A DNA stretch of 64,000 nt from NCBI RefSeq assembly GCF_902459695.1, contig NZ_CABPRZ010000002.1:186001-250000 (forward strand). Direction: 5' to 3'. This document shows positions 42,848 to 52,032 of the stretch, one piece after another. The first letter of the stretch is position 1. The number at the start of each line of letters is the position of its first letter. This DNA is from Pandoraea terrae. Lineage in GTDB: Bacteria > Pseudomonadota > Gammaproteobacteria > Burkholderiales > Burkholderiaceae. The notes under the pieces are model-generated. The model ran no database searches and was not told the origin of the DNA. It was given only the letters and a program-made list of their open reading frames with translations. The position numbers and the translations under genes were made by a program.

Positions 42848-43999
42848 ATGAAAACATTTCTCGGTTATCGGCGCGCAAATGGCACCGTCGGCGTGCGCAA
42901 CTGGGTCGCCATCATTTCCGTCATGGACAATTGCAACCCGGTGACACGGACGATTGCGAGCGCGGTAGACGGTACGATTCCCGTCACCACGCTGTTCGTA
43001 CGGGGTCAATACGGTGCGGATCTCGACTTCGCGTACGAGTCGCTCGCCGGTCTCGGACGGAATCCCAACATTGCGGCCGTCCTCGTTGTCGGCCTCGAGG
43101 AATCGTCGACAGAGGACGTCGCCTCGCGCATACGCGATACCGGCAAGCCCGTCGACACCGTACACCTCCAACCGCACGGCACCATTCACTGTATCGCCGA
43201 AGGCACGCGCAAGGCGCTGCGGCTCTCGATCGCCGCCTCGAGCCTGCGGCGCGAGCCGTGCCCGATGTCGGAACTCATCGTGGGCGTCGAGTGCGGCGGC
43301 TCCGATACGACGTCCGGTCTCAGCTGCAATCCGACCATTGGGCGAATGGCGGACCGTTTGATTGCGGAAGGCGGCACCGTCATCATTTCCGAAACGTCGG
43401 AGTTCATCGGCGCGGAACATCTGTTCGCCGCGCGAGCGGCAGATGAAACCGTCAGAGCGGCATTCGTCGACGCGGTCCGGAAGATGGAGCACGCCGCGAT
43501 TGTGCGTGGCGTGGATATGCGCGAGTCCCAACCGTCGCCGGATAACAAGCGCGGCGGGCTGACCACCGTCGAGGAAAAAGCGCTTGGCGCGATGGCCAAG
43601 GCCGGTTCGACCCCACTTGTCGGCGTGCTTCGATACGGCGAGGCGCCCCGCCGCAAAGGACTTCATTTCATGGACGCGCCTGCCGCGGCCGTCGAAAACC
43701 TGACAGCGCTCGCCGCGGGCGGATGCCAGCTCACGTTTTTCGGCACGGGCGTCGGGAACCCCATCGGCAACATGGTCGCGCCTACCGTCAAGGTGTGTGG
43801 CAACATCCATACTCTGCAGACGATGGCGGACAACATCGATTTCGACGCCAGCGGCATTCTCGAACAGGGAATGAAAATTTCGGATCTAGGTGACCGGCTG
43901 TATGACTATGCAACGGACGTGGCATCGGGCACGCGTCTCGCCAGCGAAGTGCTCGATGTACGAGAAACTGCCGTCAGCCGTTTTGAACGCAGCCTCTAA
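42848..43999 (+). CDS. UxaA-type dehydratase/sulfo-lyase large subunit
   Basis: A 383-residue protein of the UxaA C-terminal/GarD/SuyB family. It begins FLGYRRANGTVGVRNWVAII, the usual start. Conserved stretches are IVGVECGGSDTTSGLSCNPT, AEGGTVIISETSEFIGAEHL and the C-terminal GCQLTFFGTGVGNPIGNMVA, which carry the metal-binding Cys/Glu/His residues of the family. The separate small subunit is immediately upstream. Its product should be a 2-oxo acid, which fits the Ldh2 dehydrogenase and the 2-oxo acid oxidoreductase downstream. Sugar-acid, sulfolactate and aryl-glycerate substrates are all possible. Confidence 0.88.
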   Translation: MKTFLGYRRANGTVGVRNWVAIISVMDNCNPVTRTIASAVDGTIPVTTLFVRGQYGADLDFAYESLAGLGRNPNIAAVLVVGLEESSTEDVASRIRDTGKPVDTVHLQPHGTIHCIAEGTRKALRLSIAASSLRREPCPMSELIVGVECGGSDTTSGLSCNPTIGRMADRLIAEGGTVIISETSEFIGAEHLFAARAADETVRAAFVDAVRKMEHAAIVRGVDMRESQPSPDNKRGGLTTVEEKALGAMAKAGSTPLVGVLRYGEAPRRKGLHFMDAPAAAVENLTALAAGGCQLTFFGTGVGNPIGNMVAPTVKVCGNIHTLQTMADNIDFDASGILEQGMKISDLGDRLYDYATDVASGTRLASEVLDVRETAVSRFERSL

Positions 44000-44005
44000 G
44001 AGAAC

Positions 44006-44710
44006 ATGACAAAACTATCCATGGTGTCGGAAGCGATCATCCGGCACATCGAATCCGGGTCATTGCGCGAAGGTGACCGTCTGCCCTCCGAGGGCGACCT
44101 TGCAGCGAGCCATGGCGTGAGCGTCGGGACGGTCCAGAAAGCGCTCGTCCAACTCGTGCACTCGGGGCTCATCACCCGCGAGCAGGGGCGGGGCACGTTC
44201 GTGTCGGGCTCGCGGGTCGCTCCCGCCGACGTGCGCTATCTACGCTTTCGCGATGCGGATGGCAACGACCTTCCCTCCTATGTTCATGCCCGCTCGGTGA
44301 AGCGGTTGAAACGCAAGGGGCCATGGTCGGAGTTCCTCGACGGCGACGGATTCGTGCGCATCGAGCGTGTCATCAGCGTGGGCGGCCGGTTCGATCTCTA
44401 CAGCGAGTTCTGGCTGCGCGAGGAGGATTTCGCCGAGCTTGGCGGTGTGGACCGGGCCGCGCTGGAAAAAAATCTGCGCGAGCTCGTCGCCCAACGGCTC
44501 TCGCTGCCGACGCTGCGGGTAGACCAATGGATCCAGTTCGGCAAGTTACCAGCCGCGGCGGCGAACGAACTGAGCATCGATCCGGGCGAGCCGGGGTTCA
44601 TCATGGAACTGCGCGGCTACACGCTGCGCAACCGGCCGCTCTACTACCAGTCGATCTATTCCGGGCCGTTTTCCGAGCGGCTCGTCATCGTACGAGAGAA
44701 TGCGCAATGA
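44006..44710 (+). CDS. GntR-family regulator, HutC subfamily (UTRA domain)
   Basis: A 234-residue repressor-type protein. The GntR winged helix has IIRHIESGSLREGDRLPSEG, DLAASHGVSVGTVQKALVQL and ITREQGRGTFVSG. The C-terminal UTRA effector domain (about 85-230) ends with YTLRNRPLYYQSIYSGP. It lies 6 bases after the dehydratase gene, and its stop overlaps the Ldh2 start (AATGA). It is the obvious candidate to bind the three CTATATAG sites at 42407-42542, with a pathway intermediate as inducer. Confidence 0.9.
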   Translation: MTKLSMVSEAIIRHIESGSLREGDRLPSEGDLAASHGVSVGTVQKALVQLVHSGLITREQGRGTFVSGSRVAPADVRYLRFRDADGNDLPSYVHARSVKRLKRKGPWSEFLDGDGFVRIERVISVGGRFDLYSEFWLREEDFAELGGVDRAALEKNLRELVAQRLSLPTLRVDQWIQFGKLPAAAANELSIDPGEPGFIMELRGYTLRNRPLYYQSIYSGPFSERLVIVRENAQ

Positions 44711-45720
44711 GTGCTCGCCTGCTTCCCGATGCCCTCGAAAACTGGACGTCCAGGGTTTTCGAAACGTGTGATGTGCCGCCCGCACAGGCCGCCGAAGCGG
44801 CATCGGTGCTGGTTCGCAGCGAACTGCGCGGCTACGGCACGCACGGCATGACACGCCTGGCTTCCTACGTCGAGCGGCTTCAGTCAGACGCGTTCAACCC
44901 GCGGCCGACGATAACGCACAAGGCTTTCCCCGGCGGCATCGTGGTCGATGCGGACGGCGCAATGGGCCAGTTGGCGGGTCCGTACGCGGTTCGGCTCGGG
45001 CTCGACGCGCTGAAGACGAGCGCCTCCGTACTGATCGTCATCCAGGCATGCGGCCATCTGGGCGCGCTGGGCATCCACACGCTGCTCGCCGCCGAGGGCG
45101 GCGCCTTTAGCATGATGGGCCAACACACACCGCCCGCGCTCGCGATGCGGGGATTCCGCGGGGCAGCCATCGGACACAACCCGATCGCATTCGGCTGCCC
45201 GCGACCTGGGCACACACCGATCGTTTTTGACGTAGCCTGCAGCGTCGCTGCGCGTGGGCACATACTCCTTGCCGCGCGCGACGGCGAGCCGATTCCGGAG
45301 GGCTGGGCGCTCGATGCCGAAGGCCAACCGACAACCGACGCGAAACGCGCACTCGGCGGCTCCCTGCTCCCCATGGGCGGGCATAAGGGTATCGGCATCG
45401 CGATGATGGTCGAATGCCTGGCGGGTGCGTTGACGGCGGCCGCCCCTGCGCCCGCGCCGCAGCGCCGCGCTGCGATGCAAGGTGCGTTTCTATGGCTTGT
45501 ACAGCCGGAGCAATACGCTGGGCAGCCGGCTTTTGGAGATTACATGAACGACTGGACCCAGACATACCGTGCAGCAGGCGGCGACGGCGCGCGGCTACCG
45601 GGCGAACGCGGCGACGTGCTGGAGCGGCAGGCACGCGAGGAAGGCGTGGCATTACCCGCGTCCATCTCGGAAGAACTGCGTGCCCTCGGTGATCGCTTAC
45701 GCGTGAGCTTTCCCGGATAG
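44707..45720 (+). CDS. Ldh2/ComC-family malate/L-lactate-type dehydrogenase
   Basis: A 337-residue NAD(P)-dependent 2-hydroxyacid dehydrogenase of the unusual Ldh2/MDH2 fold. The catalytic N-terminal His is in SELRGYGTHGMTRLASYVER, followed by QACGHLGALGIHTLLAAEGG, AIGHNPIAFGCPRPG and MGGHKGIGIAMMVECLAGAL. The family includes malate, ureidoglycolate and sulfolactate dehydrogenases. It would interconvert a 2-hydroxy acid and the 2-oxo acid used by the neighbouring oxidoreductase. Its start overlaps the regulator stop, which makes it part of the same transcript. Confidence 0.9.
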   Translation: MSARLLPDALENWTSRVFETCDVPPAQAAEAASVLVRSELRGYGTHGMTRLASYVERLQSDAFNPRPTITHKAFPGGIVVDADGAMGQLAGPYAVRLGLDALKTSASVLIVIQACGHLGALGIHTLLAAEGGAFSMMGQHTPPALAMRGFRGAAIGHNPIAFGCPRPGHTPIVFDVACSVAARGHILLAARDGEPIPEGWALDAEGQPTTDAKRALGGSLLPMGGHKGIGIAMMVECLAGALTAAAPAPAPQRRAAMQGAFLWLVQPEQYAGQPAFGDYMNDWTQTYRAAGGDGARLPGERGDVLERQAREEGVALPASISEELRALGDRLRVSFPG

Positions 45721-45803
45721 GGAGACCTCACGCTCCGGCATTGCGGCGATTCAGGCCAATAAATTAGTCATCCTTATTATAAATACCGACGAGACACGTT
45801 CCT

Positions 45804-48800
45804 ATGAATGCCCCTCTTACAGCAGCGAACCGTAAGGCCATGGAAGTCGTCACGCTCGACGACAAGTACACCTTGGAAACGGGGCGCGCCTTCATGAATG
45901 GCACGCACGCGCTCGTGCGCCTGCCGATCATGCAACGCCGGCGCGACGAGCAAGCCGGGCACAAAACCGCAGCGTTCATCTCCGGCTACCGCGGCTCGCC
46001 TCTCGGCGGCTACGATCAGGCACTCTGGCAGGCGAAAAAACTTCTGGCAGAGCAGCATGTCGTATTCAAGCCTGGCGTCAACGAAGAACTCGGTGTCACG
46101 GCGGTGTGGGGCTCGCAGCAACTGGAGTTCGACGCGCCCAGCAAAAAGTACGACGGGGTGTTCGGCATCTGGTATGCCAAAGGACCAGGCGTCGACCGAA
46201 GTGCCGACGCGCTCAAACATGCGAACCTTGCGGGCACCGCGCCGCGAGGCGGCGTTATCGCGCTGGCAGGCGACGATCACGTGTCGAAAAGCAGCACCCT
46301 CGCGCATCAGAGCGACCACACGTTCATCGCCTGCGGCCTGCCGGTATTCTTTCCCGCCAACGTGCAGGACATCCTGGACCTCGGCGTGCACGCGTTCGCG
46401 ATGAGCCGCTACAGTGGTCTTTGGGCCGGCATGAAGACGGTGCAGGAAGTCGTCGAAGCGGCGTCTTCTGTGCTCACGGATGCCCACCGCATCCAGACAG
46501 TGATTCCGAGCGACTTCGTGATCCCGCAAGGAGGCATGCATATTCGCTGGCCGGACGATCCGCTCGAGCAGGAAGCGCGCATGATGGAGTACAAGTGGCC
46601 TGCCGCGCTCGCGTACATCCGCGCGAACCGCCTGAACCACAATGTCATCGAAGGACCCCATGACCGTTTCGGGATCGTCGCAAGCGGCAAGGCGTATGGC
46701 GATACGCGCCAGGCACTGCTCGACCTCGGTCTCGATGACGCGCAATGCCGCGCACTCGGCATCCGGTTGCACAAGATCAGCGTCGTGTGGCCGCTCGAAC
46801 CCACAAGCGTCCGGGAGTTCGCGAGCGGTCTGCGCGAGATTCTCGTGGTCGAAGAAAAGCGCCCGCTCGTGGAGCAGCAGTTGAAGGACGAGCTCTACCA
46901 TTACCCCGCCGACGCGCGTCCGGTCATTGTCGGCAAATACCATGCAGCCGGCGCGGACCACCCCGGCGGCGAATGGAGCCACCGCGCGCCGGGCGAGGAC
47001 TGGCTGTTGCGCGCAAAGGCAGATCTTTCTCCCGCGCAGATCGCGAAGGCGATCGCGGCTCGCCTGAAGCGACTCGGCGTGCCTGCGGACGTCGCGGCGC
47101 GCATGGATTGCCGCCTCGCGGAAATCGATGCCAGAGAGTGCGCCGTCAGTCTGGTCACCGGCGAATCCGAGCGGAAACCCTGGTTCTGTCCGGGCTGCCC
47201 GCACAACACCAGCACCCGAGTGCCTGAGGGTTCGCAAGCCACGGCGGGTATCGGATGCCACGGCATGGCGACCTGGATGGACCGCTCAACCACTTCGTGG
47301 TCCCAGATGGGTGGCGAAGGCGTGGCGTGGATGGGGCAGGCACCATTCAGCCGCCGCAACCACATGTTCGCGAACATCGGCGACGGCACTTACAACCATT
47401 CCGGCCTGCTTGCCATCCGTCAATCGATCCATGCAGGCGTGAACATCACGTATAAGGTTCTGTTTAACAGCGCCGTCGCGATGACAGGCGGCCAGCCCGT
47501 CGACGGCCAGCTCGACGTGCCTGCCATGACCTGCGAGTTGGCGGCCGAAGGCGCCAAACGCATCGTCGTGGTGACCGACGAGCCGGCCAAATATGCGGCG
47601 GCGACCGGCCTGGCAACGGGTGTGACGGTACGCCATCGCGACGAACTCGACGCTGTCCAGCGCGAACTTCGGGACGTGCCAGGCGCCACGGTCATCATTT
47701 ATGACCAGATGTGCGCCACGAAAATGCGCCGGGAGCGCAAGCGCGGCACGATGCCCGAACCCGACAAGCATGTGATCATTAACGAACTGGTGTGCGAAGG
47801 GTGTGGTGATTGCGGCGTGGAGAGCAACTGCGTTGCGGTCCAGCCGCTCGAAACCGAGTTTGGGCGCAAGCGGCAGATCAATCAGAACACCTGCAACAAG
47901 GACTTTTCGTGCGTGAAGGGTTTCTGTCCGAGCTTCGTCACCGTCGAGGGCGGACGGCTTCGGAAGCCTGAAGCCGCGCGCAAGGTGACGCTCGCCGACA
48001 TGTTGCCGCTACCGGAACCGCAACCGCCCGGTGCCGCAATCGCACGCCGTATCGTGGTGGCAGGCGTGGGGGGAACCGGGATTGTCACGATCGGCCAGGT
48101 GCTTGGAATGGCCGCGCATCTCGAAGGCAAGCGTGTGATCACGCAAGACGCGACCGGCATGGCTCAGATGGGTGGCGCGACCTGGAGCCACATCCAGATT
48201 GCGGATCAGGACGACGCCCTGCATGCTGCGCGGGTCGATGTGGCGATGGCCGACCTGGTGCTCGCCTGCGATATGGTCGTAGGTTCGCAAAAGTCCACGC
48301 TCTCGATGATGCAGCCCGGGCGGACCTTCGTTGTGCTCAACAGCCACGTCACGTCGACGGCCGCGTTCGTGCGCAATCCTGACTGGAAAGCACCCGGCGA
48401 CGAGGCAATGGCGGCGATCGCCCAAGGTGTCGCCCCCGGACAGATGGGTGTTTTCGATGCCGAACTGACCGCAACGCAATTGCTCGGCCAGTCGATCTAC
48501 TCCAACCTGATGATGCTCGGGTATGCATGGCAGAAAGGCCGCGTGCCGCTGGCGCGGGAATCGCTGATGCGGGCAATCGAGCTGAACGGTGTGCAGGTTG
48601 AAAACAACAAGGCGGCCTTCGAATGGGGACGACACTGCGCGCACGACCTCGCCAGCGTGCCGGTGCGCGACGCCAGTGCGCAGGTGATCCAGATCACCAA
48701 AAAGCCGTCGCTCGACCAACTCATCAGCAAGCGTGCCGCATTTCTCACGCAATACCAGAACCCGTCATACGCCGCTCGCTATGAAGCGTTTGTTGATCAG

Positions 48801-49385
48801 GTGCGCGACGCGGAGTCGCGGTTCGGCAGCCACCGCCTGGCCGAAACGGTAGCGCGCTACCTGTTCAAGCTGATGGCGTACAAGGACGAGTATGAAGTTG
48901 CGCGCTTGCACACCGACACCGCGTTCACCTCAAGCGTAGGGTCGAAGTTCGAGGGCGACGTCCGCCTCGTGCATCACCTGGCACCGCCGCTCTTCGCGAA
49001 ACGCAACGCAAACGGTGAACCCGTCAAGCGTCCGTTCGGGTCCTGGGTTCGCCCGGCCTTCCGTGGACTTGCGGCATTGAAAGGGCTGCGCGGCACCCCG
49101 TTCGACCCGTTCGGCCGTACCGAGGAACGCCGCACGGAGCGTCGACTCATCAGCGAGTACCGAGCGTGCATCGAGGAAGTTCTGAAGGGGCTCTCCGAGG
49201 ACAATCTTACCGTTGCGCTCGAGATTGCCAGCGTCCCGGAAGGAATTCGAGGATATGGTCACGTCAAGGCGCGCAATCTCGCGGCGGCGCGCGTACGGTG
49301 GGAGCAACTCATGAAGCGATGGCGCGATCCGGCGTCGCCGGCACATGACCAGGAGCAAGATGTCCTCGATCGGATGACCCGGTAA
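45804..49385 (+). CDS. Fused indolepyruvate ferredoxin oxidoreductase (single-chain)
   Basis: A 1193-residue protein. An N-terminal TPP pyrimidine domain (FISGYRGSPLGGYDQALWQA) precedes the diphosphate domain with FCPGCPHNTST (about 461) and GDGTYNHSG (about 526). A ferredoxin-like Cys cluster (VCEGCGDCGVESNC, then DFSCVKGFCPSF, about 660-710) follows. The gamma-type domain starts with VAGVGGTGIVTIGQVLG (about 751) and there is a C-terminal domain of about 230 residues. This is the betaproteobacterial single-chain form of arylpyruvate/branched 2-oxo acid oxidoreductase, producing acyl-CoA. It would act after the dehydratase or Ldh2 step. The ribosome-binding site is weak. Confidence 0.92.
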   Translation: MNAPLTAANRKAMEVVTLDDKYTLETGRAFMNGTHALVRLPIMQRRRDEQAGHKTAAFISGYRGSPLGGYDQALWQAKKLLAEQHVVFKPGVNEELGVTAVWGSQQLEFDAPSKKYDGVFGIWYAKGPGVDRSADALKHANLAGTAPRGGVIALAGDDHVSKSSTLAHQSDHTFIACGLPVFFPANVQDILDLGVHAFAMSRYSGLWAGMKTVQEVVEAASSVLTDAHRIQTVIPSDFVIPQGGMHIRWPDDPLEQEARMMEYKWPAALAYIRANRLNHNVIEGPHDRFGIVASGKAYGDTRQALLDLGLDDAQCRALGIRLHKISVVWPLEPTSVREFASGLREILVVEEKRPLVEQQLKDELYHYPADARPVIVGKYHAAGADHPGGEWSHRAPGEDWLLRAKADLSPAQIAKAIAARLKRLGVPADVAARMDCRLAEIDARECAVSLVTGESERKPWFCPGCPHNTSTRVPEGSQATAGIGCHGMATWMDRSTTSWSQMGGEGVAWMGQAPFSRRNHMFANIGDGTYNHSGLLAIRQSIHAGVNITYKVLFNSAVAMTGGQPVDGQLDVPAMTCELAAEGAKRIVVVTDEPAKYAAATGLATGVTVRHRDELDAVQRELRDVPGATVIIYDQMCATKMRRERKRGTMPEPDKHVIINELVCEGCGDCGVESNCVAVQPLETEFGRKRQINQNTCNKDFSCVKGFCPSFVTVEGGRLRKPEAARKVTLADMLPLPEPQPPGAAIARRIVVAGVGGTGIVTIGQVLGMAAHLEGKRVITQDATGMAQMGGATWSHIQIADQDDALHAARVDVAMADLVLACDMVVGSQKSTLSMMQPGRTFVVLNSHVTSTAAFVRNPDWKAPGDEAMAAIAQGVAPGQMGVFDAELTATQLLGQSIYSNLMMLGYAWQKGRVPLARESLMRAIELNGVQVENNKAAFEWGRHCAHDLASVPVRDASAQVIQITKKPSLDQLISKRAAFLTQYQNPSYAARYEAFVDQVRDAESRFGSHRLAETVARYLFKLMAYKDEYEVARLHTDTAFTSSVGSKFEGDVRLVHHLAPPLFAKRNANGEPVKRPFGSWVRPAFRGLAALKGLRGTPFDPFGRTEERRTERRLISEYRACIEEVLKGLSEDNLTVALEIASVPEGIRGYGHVKARNLAAARVRWEQLMKRWRDPASPAHDQEQDVLDRMTR

Positions 49386-49564
49386 CACAGCAACGTGCCC
49401 CCGGTCGGGCAACACCGCTTCGAAGACTCGACCGGCCCGGCACGACGCAGGAAACGAGCGGTCTCGCACCACAGCACGAGCCGCACACCCGGTACCTCAT
49501 TACCGTTCCAATCCGCCAAAGAGCGGGCAAACGCTGGCGCCGCCAGACAATTCAGGAGACTTCG

Positions 49565-50890
49565 ATGTCCAACCAACGCAGCGCCTCTCATGCGCCAGTA
49601 CGTCCAGGCGCTTCGAGCCGATCCGTATCGCGGCCACTCTCCAAACCGGGGACTATCGCCGCGATCACAATCGGCAGCGGTCTGGAACTGTACGACTCCG
49701 TTGTGTACAACTTTTTCGCCACGCTGATCGGCCCGATGTATTTCCCTGTCAGCGACCGGTACGTCCAGCTATTGCTATCGTTCGCCGCATTCGGCATCGG
49801 TTACGTGATGCGGCCTATCGGCGGACTGGTGATCGGTGCTTACGCGGACCGGGTTGGACGCAAGCCCGCAGTGATACTCACGCTGTGGCTGATGGCGATC
49901 AGCGCGGCGCTTCTCGTGTTGACGCCGACGTACGCGCAGATCGGCCTATTCGCGCCAATCCTGATGACGGTTGCCCGCCTCCTTCAGGGCTTCGCGATCG
50001 GCGGCGAAATGGGGCCGGCGAGCGCCATGCTGCTTGAGTACGCAGATGAGAAGTCGCGCGGCTTCTATACGAGCTGGCAACCATTCAGCCAGGGGCTCGC
50101 GGCGGTCTTTGCCGCACTCGTTGCGCTGTCGTTGACCAACGTTCTCACACCATCCGCGCTAGGCTCCTGGGGATGGCGGATGGCGTTCGTGATCGGCGTT
50201 CTCGTGATCCCCATCAGCGTGATGATCCGCAGCCGCCTCGACGAAACGCTCGTGCCGAAGAAGTGGGGAGAGAGTGATGCGGACACCCATCGTCAACTGC
50301 TGAAAGCGCATTGGCGCGAATTACTGGCAAGCGTGCTTCTGATGATCGGTCTCGCGTCCGCCGTGCACGTGGTCGTGTTCTACCTTCCCAATTACGCCGC
50401 GATCCAACTGCACATTCCACTGTCCCAATCGATCTGGGCCGGTTTCGTCGGCTCGCTCGTACTCATGCTTCTCTCCCCGCTATCGGGTTGGCTCAGCGAT
50501 CGCCGCGGCCGCCGCGCTGTCGTCTGGTGGTCACGCGTGGCGCTAATGGTCATGATCTATCCGGCTTTCGCCTTTCTGAATAGCCATCCTTCATTGCCCG
50601 CCCTGCTGGCAGTGGCAACCTGTCTGGCCGTGCCCATGGCAATGACCTCGCCGTCAACCCTCGTGCTGGTGAGCGAAGTGCTGCCTCAGCGGCTCCGCGC
50701 CACGGGCTTGTCTTTCAGCTATTACGCGGCTGTGGTGGTGTTCGGCAGTTTTGCCCAGTTTTCTTCGACGCTGCTGATTCATTTGACCCACGACGCCAAT
50801 GCTCCCGCGTATTACATCATCGGATGTGGCCTGTTGTCGCTGATCGGTCTGGCGATGGTGCGAGAGACGTTGGGCCGCCGACTGAAATAG
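49565..50890 (+). CDS. MFS permease of the metabolite:H+ symporter (MHS) family
   Basis: A 441-residue, 12-helix transporter of the KgtP/ProP/citrate type. GSGLELYDSVVYNFFATLIG lies at the start of TM1. GAYADRVGRKPAVILTLWLM is the loop 2-3 motif and RLLQGFAIGGEMGPASAMLL is TM4. The loop 8-9 motif is SGWLSDRRGRRAVVWW. It lies 179 bases after the fused oxidoreductase gene and probably imports the carboxylic acid degraded by the island. No gene is visible in that 179-base gap. Confidence 0.9.
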   Translation: MSNQRSASHAPVRPGASSRSVSRPLSKPGTIAAITIGSGLELYDSVVYNFFATLIGPMYFPVSDRYVQLLLSFAAFGIGYVMRPIGGLVIGAYADRVGRKPAVILTLWLMAISAALLVLTPTYAQIGLFAPILMTVARLLQGFAIGGEMGPASAMLLEYADEKSRGFYTSWQPFSQGLAAVFAALVALSLTNVLTPSALGSWGWRMAFVIGVLVIPISVMIRSRLDETLVPKKWGESDADTHRQLLKAHWRELLASVLLMIGLASAVHVVVFYLPNYAAIQLHIPLSQSIWAGFVGSLVLMLLSPLSGWLSDRRGRRAVVWWSRVALMVMIYPAFAFLNSHPSLPALLAVATCLAVPMAMTSPSTLVLVSEVLPQRLRATGLSFSYYAAVVVFGSFAQFSSTLLIHLTHDANAPAYYIIGCGLLSLIGLAMVRETLGRRLK

Positions 50891-50907
50891 CCTGCTTCAT
50901 CGCAGGC
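50890..50907 (+). terminator. Possible terminator closing the catabolic island
   Basis: GCCTGC (50890-50895) and GCAGGC (50902-50907) form a 6-bp stem starting at the last base of the MHS permease stop codon, followed by GTCTGTTCTC. The stem is short and the tail only moderately T-rich. Confidence 0.35.
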
Positions 50908-50940
50908 GTCTGTTCTCGTCGTCTCGCCGCCTCCAGCCCT

Positions 50941-51942
50941 TTACCGCCGCCCGCGCCGGGCCCCGGGCGCCACGGCGATGGCCGCGGCGGCTGACGGGCG
51001 TAGCCGCCGGCCGCCGGCCGCCGTCATCGAGGAAATCGATTCGCGCGGCGCCGCGATCAGCGCACGGTACTGCGCCACCAGTAATTCCTGTGCAGAGAGT
51101 TGCTCGCGCAGACGCCCCGTGACCGCCTCCTGAACGGTGCGCGCGGCTTCCAGGCCGAGTTGCGTCTCGCGTAACGCCGCAATCGTGCCTTCCGCCGCAG
51201 TCACGTCCTTCTGCAAGGTTTTCTGAGCGGCGATCATCGCTTTGTTCGCTTCGCGCTGACCGTCGAGTTCGAGCATCAAGCGGCGCTCGCTCGCGTCGGC
51301 GCGCGCGTTGACCCGTTGACGCTCCTCATCCCAGGCCGCACGTTCTGCGTCGCGCTCGGCCTGCAATGCTTCCTTCTCCTGACGTGCAAGCGCGAGCAGC
51401 CGGCGCGATTCGACGGCATCGGCTTGTGCCGTGACCCATTGCGCCTCGGCACGACGCGCCTGCGCCTGCGCTTCGTCGCGCGCCTGACGTGCATCGGCGG
51501 CGGCCACTTCGGCCGACGCAAGCCGCTCTTGCAGCACCGCCCTTGCCTGCACCAACGCTTCGCGCTCGGCCGCCAGCGCTTGTGCCTGTGCATCCAATTC
51601 GCTCGTGCGTGCCGCCGCCATCTCTGCGACTTCTGCCTTGCCGGCCGTCAGCGCCACGTCCCAAAGATGGGCCGCTGCCTGCGCAACCGTTTCCGGCACC
51701 GTCCCGCCCGACGCCCCCGCGAACCCTTGCGGTTGCCGCAAACGCGCCCCAAGCCCGGCGAACCAGGCATCGAGATAGGGACTCACCGTATTGGGCGAGC
51801 CTCGGCCCATTTGTAGACGAATTCGCTCGATGGTCGGCCGCTGCCCGGCCAGCAACAGCGCATCGGCGGCCTCCCAGACGTCCTGCTCGGAAATTCCCCG
51901 CATTCCGCTGCGCGGATTCGGCGTTGTGCGCGGCATGACCAT
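50941..51942 (-). CDS. KfrA-like DNA-binding coiled-coil protein (TnpT-like)
   Basis: A 333-residue protein. The N-terminal helix-turn-helix (GISEQDVWEAADALLLAGQR, PTIERIRLQMGRGSPNTVSP) is the KfrA N-terminal DNA-binding domain. From about residue 95 to 300 it is a long Ala/Glu/Gln/Arg-rich coiled coil, ending in a basic tail (GARRGRR). It is divergent from a tyrosine recombinase across 90 bases. This pairing is the organisation of TnpT and TnpS, the cointegrate resolution proteins of Tn4651-type Tn3-family transposons. It could instead be a stand-alone chromosomal KfrA. Confidence 0.8.
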   Translation of the reverse strand: MVMPRTTPNPRSGMRGISEQDVWEAADALLLAGQRPTIERIRLQMGRGSPNTVSPYLDAWFAGLGARLRQPQGFAGASGGTVPETVAQAAAHLWDVALTAGKAEVAEMAAARTSELDAQAQALAAEREALVQARAVLQERLASAEVAAADARQARDEAQAQARRAEAQWVTAQADAVESRRLLALARQEKEALQAERDAERAAWDEERQRVNARADASERRLMLELDGQREANKAMIAAQKTLQKDVTAAEGTIAALRETQLGLEAARTVQEAVTGRLREQLSAQELLVAQYRALIAAPRESISSMTAAGGRRLRPSAAAAIAVAPGARRGRR

Positions 51943-51960
51943 GGCGACCTCATTTAAGTT

Positions 51961-51981
51961 ACGATAATGAAAGATTATCGT
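51961..51981. other. 21-bp inverted repeat, candidate recombinase core site
   Basis: ACGATAAT (51961-51968) and ATTATCGT (51974-51981) are perfect 8-bp arms around GAAAG. Extending outward (TT on the left, GA on the right) gives 9 of 10 matches. It lies in the AT-rich gap between the divergent KfrA-like and recombinase genes, where the rst resolution site lies in Tn4651. It could also be an operator for the KfrA-like protein. Confidence 0.55.
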
Positions 51982-52032
51982 GATCTAACTCTGTGCTACG
52001 TATTATTTTTTACATCATACATATTATTTATT

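Noticed and set aside
42553-45720. Naming the dehydratase and dehydrogenase suyA/suyB and comC (sulfolactate pathway).
   Set aside because: Domain layout fits equally well with sugar-acid or other hydroxyacid enzymes. No sulfite exporter, sulfite dehydrogenase or other sulfonate gene is nearby to decide.
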